From NCBI GenBank assembly GCA_016295455.1, contig JAEDLE010000016.1:1-37927 (forward strand): a stretch of DNA of 37,927 nt. The letters run 5' to 3'. The notes below the pieces were generated by a model, which was not told the DNA's origin, ran no database searches, and worked only from the letters and a program-made list of their open reading frames with translations. The translations under genes were made by a program, and so were the position numbers. The stretch comes from Bacteroidales bacterium. GTDB lineage: Bacteria > Bacteroidota > Bacteroidia > Bacteroidales > UBA932. Below are positions 24,074-31,788 of this stretch, piece by piece; the stretch's first letter is position 1, and each line of letters begins with the position of its first letter.

Positions 24074-24984
24074 GTACAATGAAGAATACCGTCAAGAGCC
24101 TTCTTGCCGTATGCATCGCGGCGCTTGCGCTGAGTTCGTGCAAGGAGCAGTACACCACTTACGGGGGTGACGAATACGTGATGTTCGCAGACACGGTGAT
24201 GACCTACGCCGTACAGAAGGATGTGGATTATTTCAGCATTCCTGTGGTGTCCACTGTCGCTGCGGATCATGACAGGACTTTCGGCGTGGAGATACTCGAC
24301 TCCAAGAGCAACGCCATCGAGAACTACCACTACAGCCTCAGGTCCAACACCGTGACCATACCAGCAGGACAGACCAGGGCCGACGTGCAGGTCCACGGCC
24401 TCTACGACAATATCCAGCCGGGAGACTCGCTCGCATTCACCCTTTCCCTGGTTATGCCCGACGAGCTGGAGATGGGACTGTACGGCCGCCAGACCAGGGC
24501 CGAGCTGATGAAGGTCTGCCCTTTCGACGTGGAGGCTTTCACGGGATGGTGCGTGGTCTCATCCACCTTCCTGCAGAACTACAGCATCACGGGTGAGTAC
24601 CAGAGACTGGTGCGCACCAGCGTGCATCCCCTGCTCGAGAACACCGTCATATGCCATGACTGGCTTCAGGACGGCTATGACGTGAACTTGAGTTTCGACC
24701 TGTCCGACCCTCTGGATCCGCAGGTGATCCTGCCTGAGGGCCAGACCATGAGTGACGAGGCTTCTTTCTTCGGAATGGTTCACGGTGACAACCGCATCCT
24801 TGTCAGGAACAGCGCCTTTGCCGGCTCATATTATTCATCCTGCGGCACTTATCTCTACGTCTGGACCGAGATGTATGTCAAGAACCTGGACGAGACGGTG
24901 GGCACCGTTGGACACTTCTACAACGTGATGCAGTGGGTAAGCGACGAGGAGGCGGAAAGGCTGCGCATGGAAGAAGGAATGTAA
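24070..24984 (+). CDS. DUF4843-like lipoprotein
   Basis: A 304-residue lipoprotein with the attachment Cys at residue 24 (LALSSC) if the ATGA-overlapping start at 24070 is used; an alternative start is the ATG at 24079. The N-terminal half (YVMFADTVMTYAVQKD through TIPAGQTRADVQVHG) looks like a DUF4843 beta-sandwich, a domain commonly found third in SusCD operons. The C-terminal half is rich in aromatic residues and may match DUF4984; the family names are recalled, not searched. It is likely a surface accessory binding protein of the SusCD complex. The next gene follows after 39 bp. Confidence 0.75.
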   Translation: MSTMKNTVKSLLAVCIAALALSSCKEQYTTYGGDEYVMFADTVMTYAVQKDVDYFSIPVVSTVAADHDRTFGVEILDSKSNAIENYHYSLRSNTVTIPAGQTRADVQVHGLYDNIQPGDSLAFTLSLVMPDELEMGLYGRQTRAELMKVCPFDVEAFTGWCVVSSTFLQNYSITGEYQRLVRTSVHPLLENTVICHDWLQDGYDVNLSFDLSDPLDPQVILPEGQTMSDEASFFGMVHGDNRILVRNSAFAGSYYSSCGTYLYVWTEMYVKNLDETVGTVGHFYNVMQWVSDEEAERLRMEEGM

Positions 24985-25023
24985 ATACATCATCTCAACA
25001 TCATAGTCACGAAGGACATCACA

Positions 25024-27387
25024 ATGTCCAAGAATAAAAGCAAAATGAAAACGAATTTTTTCAAAATCGCAGCCATCTTTGCGGGGCTTGCCCTGACGGT
25101 GGCATCCTGCAAGGGTACGGATCCTGAGCAGCCGAAGCCTGTGTTCCCTTCTGAACAGCTTCAGAAGACGGTTCTTGCAGGAGAGTCTGTCGAAATCACT
25201 TTCGACGCAAATCTTGATTGGGAACTCAGTCTCAGCGGAGAGGGAGTTCTCACCTACTTCTGGATCGACGATGCCGGATCCCGCGAGAGCAAAATCAGCG
25301 GAAAGGCCGGAAAGCAGAACGTCAAGGTCGTCTTTTCCGAGGATGAGGAACTTGACAACAACCGCAAGTGTATCGTGAAACTTACTATGGGCGGAGTTAC
25401 GCAGGAAATCGCCCAGATTGACCGTCTCAAGATCAGCAGAACCATCATCGTAAAGGTTGCAGAGGCTTTCCCGACCGCTTTCAAGAAGGTTGACGGCAAT
25501 TATGTATATGCTGACGCAGAGGAGGATGCGACCCTCCAGCTCGTCACTTTCCCTGTTGACGCCGAGTACTCCCTTCCTATCAAGGTGCAGACCAACTTCG
25601 ACTGGAACCTTTCACTCCCTGAGTGGCTCAGCAGCGAGGTTTCCGAGGGTGAGGCAGGCGAGACCGAGCTTGTGCTCGTCGCAAACCTCAGCGAGGACAT
25701 TGCCGAAGGGACAAGCGCTGAGATCAGGTTCATCGATGCTGCCAACAGCTCCGCTTCCGAGAGCATCAATGTCTCCATACCTCCATTCGCAGACAGGGTT
25801 GATTTCGATGTCAACACCCTCGACTTCAACGCGGAAGGCCAGGTCAGGACCCTTATGGATGAATATGTTGACGGTGGCGCCGCAATCACAGTCCTCGCCG
25901 CAGAGGGCGCAGTGGTGAAGGTTCTTGGCTTCGGCGGAGAATGGCACGATACTGAGTTTGCCGACTGGGCCCATGTCAAGAAGGTTTCCGAGAGCGGTGA
26001 AGGCTATCTCAAGAAGCAGAACTTCATACTTACTGTGGATCCGAACAAGTCGGAGGCAAGGGTCGCTGATGTCCTTGTGCTTCCTGCATCCATGGCTGAT
26101 ATCACCGTCGAACATCTCTGCGATCCGAATTCTGACGACTGCGCATTTGTGGAGGAAGTGAGCCCTTATGTGCTCGGCCGCCTTACTCAGGCTGGTGCCC
26201 AGGGCGGAACTGAGGCAGACTGTGTGCTCTCAGTCGATACTGAATATGACAACTTCATGTATCAGTTCACCTTCACCCCTGACTCCTGGCTGACCCAAAG
26301 GCTGCAGAGCGATCAGGCATATTCCCTGGTTTACAGTCACGAATTTTCTGTGGCTCAGATTCTCTCATCTACCAAGATATCGGATGCAAAGGTATTGGAC
26401 TTCAATTTGGACTATGTTGATGATTCCTTCTGGGCAAGCGTGTGGGTTTCCCTTGACGGAGACAAATTCAAGATTTCTCACGATATGAGTGCATATCAGC
26501 GCGTTGGCGCTGAAGATGAGGAGCTTGTACCTGAATGCTTCGTGGAGCTCTACGATGAAAAAGGTATTCCTTTTGCCGTGGTTGATTTCAAATACGACGA
26601 TAACGCCGGTTCCGGAGATGAGCAGGGCGACGTGCTCAGCGTGGCCTCAGGTTCCGCAAGCCTCGATCTTCTCGATCCTTCCGAAGATATGTATGCGGGA
26701 TTCTTCGCATCCGAGTACAATACCAAGAACACTTACAAGGTCCTGACTGCGGATCACCATATCACTCTCAGGACATCCGTGGATTTTGTGGATGTTGCAC
26801 TCAGGAAGTCTGACGATCCTTCATCTGACTATGACATGACAGGCGCACCGTTCTCGATCGAGCCGCTGAAGAGTTCGATGGGAAATGACATCGACCTGTA
26901 CTTCGATTCTGAACTCAGTGAAAAGCTGGAGTTCATAGTGCTGGTAAAGCAGAATGACCCGACCTGCATCTATCCTCTTGCAATCTACGTGACATATGAC
27001 CCGTCCGCAGCAGTGGCAGAAGAGGTACCGTTCTCTTTCGTATATCCTGAAGACGTGAGAGGCGCAAGCCTCAGACCATATGACGGGGATGAGTCCATAC
27101 TCGCTGAATTCCAGGGAGTCAAACTTTCCGATATCTATGTTCTCGAGTACACCGAACCTGAGCCTTCCCTGGCTGTGCTCAACGTTCCCGGCGAGCCTGA
27201 GTTGTGCGCAGCCTGGAACAACTATGATTTAGACCCGGACTATTGGCTCACTTACGAGAAGCTGTCTGACAGTAAGATACTTGTCAATATGACTGAAAAC
27301 GGTAAGGAAGACTGCTTCGTATGGAAAGATGGATACTTCTTCAAGTATATCCTTGTCTGCAGAAGCAACTTCAGCCAGCCTGAATGA
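25024..27387 (+). CDS. Large acidic multi-domain lipoprotein of unknown function
   Basis: A 787-residue lipoprotein with the attachment Cys at residue 29 (LTVASC); a second ATG at 25045 would give a shorter signal. Two N-terminal Ig-like modules resemble BACON domains: residues about 40-135 (DANLDWELSLSGEG) and about 170-260 (VQTNFDWNLSLPEWLSSEV). The remaining 500 residues have beta-rich sequence, many Asp and Glu, few Lys or Arg, and no catalytic motif that I recognise. It may belong to the DUF5003-type families seen in Bacteroidales SusCD operons, but this is memory, not a search. Codon use has more T- and A-ending codons than its neighbours. A strong terminator follows directly. Confidence 0.7.
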   Translation: MSKNKSKMKTNFFKIAAIFAGLALTVASCKGTDPEQPKPVFPSEQLQKTVLAGESVEITFDANLDWELSLSGEGVLTYFWIDDAGSRESKISGKAGKQNVKVVFSEDEELDNNRKCIVKLTMGGVTQEIAQIDRLKISRTIIVKVAEAFPTAFKKVDGNYVYADAEEDATLQLVTFPVDAEYSLPIKVQTNFDWNLSLPEWLSSEVSEGEAGETELVLVANLSEDIAEGTSAEIRFIDAANSSASESINVSIPPFADRVDFDVNTLDFNAEGQVRTLMDEYVDGGAAITVLAAEGAVVKVLGFGGEWHDTEFADWAHVKKVSESGEGYLKKQNFILTVDPNKSEARVADVLVLPASMADITVEHLCDPNSDDCAFVEEVSPYVLGRLTQAGAQGGTEADCVLSVDTEYDNFMYQFTFTPDSWLTQRLQSDQAYSLVYSHEFSVAQILSSTKISDAKVLDFNLDYVDDSFWASVWVSLDGDKFKISHDMSAYQRVGAEDEELVPECFVELYDEKGIPFAVVDFKYDDNAGSGDEQGDVLSVASGSASLDLLDPSEDMYAGFFASEYNTKNTYKVLTADHHITLRTSVDFVDVALRKSDDPSSDYDMTGAPFSIEPLKSSMGNDIDLYFDSELSEKLEFIVLVKQNDPTCIYPLAIYVTYDPSAAVAEEVPFSFVYPEDVRGASLRPYDGDESILAEFQGVKLSDIYVLEYTEPEPSLAVLNVPGEPELCAAWNNYDLDPDYWLTYEKLSDSKILVNMTENGKEDCFVWKDGYFFKYILVCRSNFSQPE

Positions 27388-27395
27388 TGATATCC

Positions 27396-27434
27396 GGTCC
27401 CGGTGCGGGACGGTTTTCCGGACCGGGACCTTTT
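27396..27434 (+). terminator. Intra-operon intrinsic terminator or attenuator
   Basis: GGTCCCGG (27396-27403) pairs perfectly with CCGGGACC (27423-27430), followed by TTTTACTTTTTT. A small CGG/CCG helix fits in the 19-nt loop. It lies 8 bp past the stop of the fourth gene. Because no clear promoter precedes the fifth gene, partial readthrough is the likely mode. Confidence 0.75.
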
Positions 27435-27497
27435 ACTTTTTTGAACAGTCCGAAGGGCTGTGATGTGACGAGTTGATAAAGAATACCGACTAGATAG

Positions 27498-30125
27498 ATG
27501 GAAAACAGGTTCATAAGATTGGCCGCTGCCCTTGTTCTGGCGCTGTCCTGCCTGCTGCAGTCCTGCAGCAAGACCCAGGAGAATGTGCCGGCGGGAGACG
27601 GCTATGGTTATGTGCAGTTCAAGCTGTATAAGGAGGCTTCCTATCCGGGATCCAGGGCGACTGTCCCTGAACTGGATTACCTTGCGGATGCCGCGAAGGT
27701 GATGGTGATGCTCCGCAGCGGGGACAGCCAGATCACCCAGACGCTCACCCTCAGTGCCTCCTCGGAGGAGGCTGCCGAATATGGTCTCAGAAGCCGCAAG
27801 CTCAAACTCCTCACGGGAGAGTATTCCGTGGTGGCCTTCACTCTCTACGACAAGATGGATGAAGAGCTGTACAAGGGCGGGGAAGCCGGCAGTTTCGAGG
27901 TGGTCCAGGGCGGAATGGCCGTTCACGACCTTCTGGCGAAGGTTACCCCGAGGGGCAAGGCCCAGTTCACCCTGGTGAAGGATTTCGGCACCCGGGTAAA
28001 GGCGGCGGCAAGGGAATACACCTTTGACGAGATAGCCTTCGTGGACATAAGCATCAAGGAGAAGAACACGGGTGTGATGACCTCATTCTCCGCCCTGCCT
28101 GCGAAGTTCTCCCTCCATTTCGACGAAAGCGATGACGTGGAGGACGGTTACAGGACTTCGTCGCTGGTCTGCGATACCCTTGTGAGTCTCAAGGCGGGAG
28201 ACTATGTCTTTGACAGCTACACCGTATATGACAAGAGCCGGAAACTACTGGAACGCAACTCCAGGGCGACTGCGGCTGAGTTCAGCGTGAGCGACAATGC
28301 CCTGACCAAGGCGAATCTTCCTGTAAGACTCTATCTTTCAGATGAGTATATCAGAGACTACTATGCTCTCAAGGAAATATGGGAATCCCTCGACGGTCCG
28401 AACTGGTACTATGGCGGCGAGGAATACCCGAAGGGGACGAACTGGAACTTCAACAAGGATCCTGACCTCTGGGGGGACCAGCCGGGCGTGCAGCTCCATT
28501 CCAACGGAAGGGTGGCGCTGATAAACATCAGCGACTTCGGTTTCAGGGGTGACATGTCCCCGGCGCTGGGCCAGCTGACCGAGCTGGTGGAACTCTATCT
28601 GGGTTCCCACAGCGACAAGAACGCCACGGAATATGACCCTACAATGGAGAAGATGGCCTCTTCCGCCACGAGGATGGAAAGGTACAAGGCGCATATGGAC
28701 CTGATGCATCCGGTTACCCCATTCTCCGAGCCTGTCGCAAGGGCACTCAAGGAGAACGGGATAGAATTGCCTCAGACCAGACTTTATGACAGGTATTCGG
28801 AGGATGAGCTCATAGAGAGGGGTACAGGCCGCGCGAAAAACGGCATATCCCTGAAGGACAACATCCACGGCAAGCTTTACAACGGGCTGAAGTCCCTACC
28901 TGAAGAGATAGGAAAGCTGAAGAAGCTCGAGAAGCTCTTCGTCGGCAACGGTGAGATAAGCACCCTGCCGGATGCGCTTGCGGATCTGCCGTCCCTGCTG
29001 GAGGTGGAGTTCTACAACTGCTCGAAAATGACCCGCATCCCTGAGGTGCTGGGCCGTCTCCAGGGCATAGAGGTCCTGAACTTCGGCAACAACCTCCAGC
29101 TTCCTCCGGAGGAGATCAACAGGCTGCTGCCCATGCTCGCGGACAGTCCTGCCGCCGCAACACTTCAGATTCTGTATCTCAATGCCAACAATATGACCGT
29201 GCTCGACGGCGAGGCGGTGTCCAGAATCCCGAAGATCGGCCTTCTGGACCTGTCCAGCAACAAGATAGAGACCATCACGGCTCCGTTCGGACCTGAGATT
29301 GCGCCGGCCAAGCTCTTCTTTGACCATAACCGCATCTCCTATTTCCCTACCGTGGACGGCCTGTTCTGCAACACTGAATACATCGAGAGCTTCTCGGTCC
29401 AGGACAATCTCCTGACCCAGGTTCCCGACATATTCACCGCCAAGACCAAGTACGTGATGGGAACGGTGGACTTCTCGTTCAACCATATCTCCGGTTTCGA
29501 GAATGCAGGCAATGGCTACAAGGGCCTGAACGCTTCCACCCTGACCCTCAACAACAACCCCGAGCTCACGGTTTATCCTACCTGCCTGGCGGAGTCTGGC
29601 TCGATGATAAGCTACATTTCGATGAGGGGCTGCTCTCTCGAAGAGATACCTGAGGGCTCCTTCGTGGGAGAGAACGTGAAGTATCTCACCACCCTCGACC
29701 TCTCGTACAATCATCTCTCCGACCTCCCGGCCGAGATGCACGCGGTCAACATACCGTATTTCTACGGTGTGGATCTCTCGTACAACCGCTTCAGCTCCTT
29801 CCCTTGGGAACCTCTGGACAGCTTCAGGCTGACGGTATTTGCAATCAGGGGACAGAGAAGCGCCTCGGGAGCGAGGTGCCTCTCCGAGTGGCCTGCCGGA
29901 ATCGGAGACCACAGGGGCCTCAGGGCTCTGTACATAGGCTCCAACAATATCGGAATGGTCAACGACAAGATTTCCTCGCTGATCTACTATCTGGACATCA
30001 GTGACAATCCTGAAATCGTCTTCGACGCCTCTGACATCTGTTCGGCATATGCCGCCGGCAGATACATCCTCATCTATGACAAGACCCAGGAAATCAGGGG
30101 CTGCTCATACATTAACCTTGACTGA
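27498..30125 (+). CDS. Leucine-rich-repeat surface lipoprotein (DUF4458-like N-terminus)
   Basis: An 875-residue lipoprotein with the attachment Cys at residue 23 (LLQSC). The first 270 residues form two beta-rich domains (GYVQFKLYKEASYPG...; FTLVKDFGTRVKAAAREY...) that resemble DUF4458-type fimbrillin-like modules; this assignment is from memory. Then comes the Bacteroidetes LRR cap (YYALKEIWESLDGPNWYY to SNGRVALINI). About a dozen leucine-rich repeats run to the C-terminus, for example LPEEIGKLKKLEKLFVG, IGLLDLSSNKIETI and LTTLDLSYNHLSDLP. LRR proteins of this kind mediate protein-protein binding, so it may capture proteins at the cell surface. No promoter is evident; the BACON-LRR gene starts 4 bp downstream. 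Confidence 0.85.
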   Translation: MENRFIRLAAALVLALSCLLQSCSKTQENVPAGDGYGYVQFKLYKEASYPGSRATVPELDYLADAAKVMVMLRSGDSQITQTLTLSASSEEAAEYGLRSRKLKLLTGEYSVVAFTLYDKMDEELYKGGEAGSFEVVQGGMAVHDLLAKVTPRGKAQFTLVKDFGTRVKAAAREYTFDEIAFVDISIKEKNTGVMTSFSALPAKFSLHFDESDDVEDGYRTSSLVCDTLVSLKAGDYVFDSYTVYDKSRKLLERNSRATAAEFSVSDNALTKANLPVRLYLSDEYIRDYYALKEIWESLDGPNWYYGGEEYPKGTNWNFNKDPDLWGDQPGVQLHSNGRVALINISDFGFRGDMSPALGQLTELVELYLGSHSDKNATEYDPTMEKMASSATRMERYKAHMDLMHPVTPFSEPVARALKENGIELPQTRLYDRYSEDELIERGTGRAKNGISLKDNIHGKLYNGLKSLPEEIGKLKKLEKLFVGNGEISTLPDALADLPSLLEVEFYNCSKMTRIPEVLGRLQGIEVLNFGNNLQLPPEEINRLLPMLADSPAAATLQILYLNANNMTVLDGEAVSRIPKIGLLDLSSNKIETITAPFGPEIAPAKLFFDHNRISYFPTVDGLFCNTEYIESFSVQDNLLTQVPDIFTAKTKYVMGTVDFSFNHISGFENAGNGYKGLNASTLTLNNNPELTVYPTCLAESGSMISYISMRGCSLEEIPEGSFVGENVKYLTTLDLSYNHLSDLPAEMHAVNIPYFYGVDLSYNRFSSFPWEPLDSFRLTVFAIRGQRSASGARCLSEWPAGIGDHRGLRALYIGSNNIGMVNDKISSLIYYLDISDNPEIVFDASDICSAYAAGRYILIYDKTQEIRGCSYINLD

Positions 30126-30129
30126 CGGA

Positions 30130-31788
30130 ATGAATATGACAAAGACAGCATACAGATTTATACTGGCTCTGATACTCCCGCTTGCCCTTGCGGCGGCCTG
30201 CACCGAGAAGGAGCCGACAGAGTTCACGATAGACACCGAGTCAGTCGAAATGGGACCTGAAGGCGGTGTCGCCAGTGTCAGGCTCAGTTCCCCGCAGAGA
30301 TGGGTGGCGAAGACCCAGAGTCCGTGGATAACGGTTTCTCCTGCCAACGGCACGGGGCCTGCGGAGTGCAGCATTATAGTCGATTCCGCCCTGACCATGG
30401 AACCCAGGGAGGGCTTTGTCCGCATCCAGATGGAAGACAGCGGAGAAAGGCTGGACTTCGAGGTGAAGCAGCAGGGTTTCGAATCCCAAATCGCAGCTTC
30501 AGTGGAGAAGGTCGAGCTGGACAGCTACGCTCCCCAGGACCAGCGTCATTTCGAGTTCCGGGTGAAGGCCAACGTGCCTTTCTCCGTAGTGATTCCGGAA
30601 GAGGACAGGCAGTGGCTGCGCTGCAGCATGTCCGAACTCAAGCTCGACAGAGGCGCCCGTCCGCGCACGGTCACAGTCAGGTTTGACTGGAGCCTGAACT
30701 ATCTCCAGGAGCCGAGGACCACCACAATCAGCTTCAAGGCCACGGATCCTCAGCAGACCGTGACCAGGTCGGGTGAGGTCGCCATAGCCCAGGAGGCCGC
30801 CGAGCAGATTGAGATAGGTGTCAAGGGAGATTCCCTCGCGCTGCTCGCCATCAGCCGTTCGCTCAACTGCATGGCCGAGTTTGACACGGCCGAGAGGATG
30901 GAACACTGGAACGGGGTCGAGGTCTGGAAGAGCGGCCCTGACAAGGGCAGGGTGCGTTCTGCCAAATTCTATCTCTTCGCCACGGATGAAGGCCTGCCTT
31001 TCCAGGTCAAGTATCTCACCGCGGCAGAGTCCCTCACCTTCTTCGGCAATGCCAACACTTTCCTGAAAGACCTTGAGCCGGGTGAGCACATCAGCGAACT
31101 CGAACAGCTCAAGCGCTTGACCATCAGTGCATATGGTCTCGTGTCCCTGCCTTCATACTTCAAGAAACTCAAGAATCTGGAGTATCTGGACATCAGCGGC
31201 AACAACTTCACTTCCGTGCCGCAGCTCATCAATCCGGAGAACTTCCCGAAGCTCCGGGCGCTGATAATGAACGCGAACACCCGCAGCACGGTCTATGACC
31301 TGAGCAACACGGTAAAGACCGACCTGGGCGGACTCATAGACGAGTGTCCGAAGGACGAGCAGGGACGCAGGAGTTTCCCGGAGCGTCTCCTCAGGTGGGA
31401 GAAACTTGACACTCTCATCCTTTCGGTGAACTACCTGCAGGGCGGCATACCTGACTTCAGGAACGATCCTGACATCCCAAGATGGACAGAGGCCGAGGTC
31501 AGCGCCTGCGACACTCTCCCTGCAAGGCTCATAGGCCTGCCGAAGGTGCTGCCTAATGCCAACACCTTCTCCATCAACCTGAACAGGCTATCCGGCGAGC
31601 TTCCGGAGTGGCTGCTCTACCATCCGAAACTTGACATATGGCTGCCTGACGTGCTTGTCTTCTACCAGGAGGGCAAGGACCAGGACGGCAACAACGCCGG
31701 CTTCAGCAACGCCCCTGCGAACCTTGACTATTACTACAGGGAATATGTCAACAAGAAGTACAATCCAAAGAACCAGGAGACCAGATAG
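30130..31788 (+). CDS. BACON-like and leucine-rich-repeat lipoprotein
   Basis: A 552-residue lipoprotein with the attachment Cys at residue 24 (ALAAAC). The start at 30130 follows the previous stop by 4 bp and gives a normal signal peptide; the frame is open further upstream inside the previous gene. A BACON-type Ig fold covers about residues 28-116 (SSPQRWVAKTQSPWITVSP). A second Ig-like domain follows (about 118-225, RVKANVPFSVVIPEEDRQW). Divergent leucine-rich repeats fill roughly 320-520 (LEYLDISGNNFTSVPQL, LRWEKLDTLILSVNYLQGG). It is a smaller companion of the preceding LRR protein. The protease gene begins at the very next base after its stop. Confidence 0.85.
   Translation: MNMTKTAYRFILALILPLALAAACTEKEPTEFTIDTESVEMGPEGGVASVRLSSPQRWVAKTQSPWITVSPANGTGPAECSIIVDSALTMEPREGFVRIQMEDSGERLDFEVKQQGFESQIAASVEKVELDSYAPQDQRHFEFRVKANVPFSVVIPEEDRQWLRCSMSELKLDRGARPRTVTVRFDWSLNYLQEPRTTTISFKATDPQQTVTRSGEVAIAQEAAEQIEIGVKGDSLALLAISRSLNCMAEFDTAERMEHWNGVEVWKSGPDKGRVRSAKFYLFATDEGLPFQVKYLTAAESLTFFGNANTFLKDLEPGEHISELEQLKRLTISAYGLVSLPSYFKKLKNLEYLDISGNNFTSVPQLINPENFPKLRALIMNANTRSTVYDLSNTVKTDLGGLIDECPKDEQGRRSFPERLLRWEKLDTLILSVNYLQGGIPDFRNDPDIPRWTEAEVSACDTLPARLIGLPKVLPNANTFSINLNRLSGELPEWLLYHPKLDIWLPDVLVFYQEGKDQDGNNAGFSNAPANLDYYYREYVNKKYNPKNQETR

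Noticed and set aside
24985..25023. Separate promoter before the 787-residue lipoprotein gene
   Set aside because: The 39-bp gap contains no TAnnTTTG element or hairpin; cotranscription with the SusCD genes is simpler.
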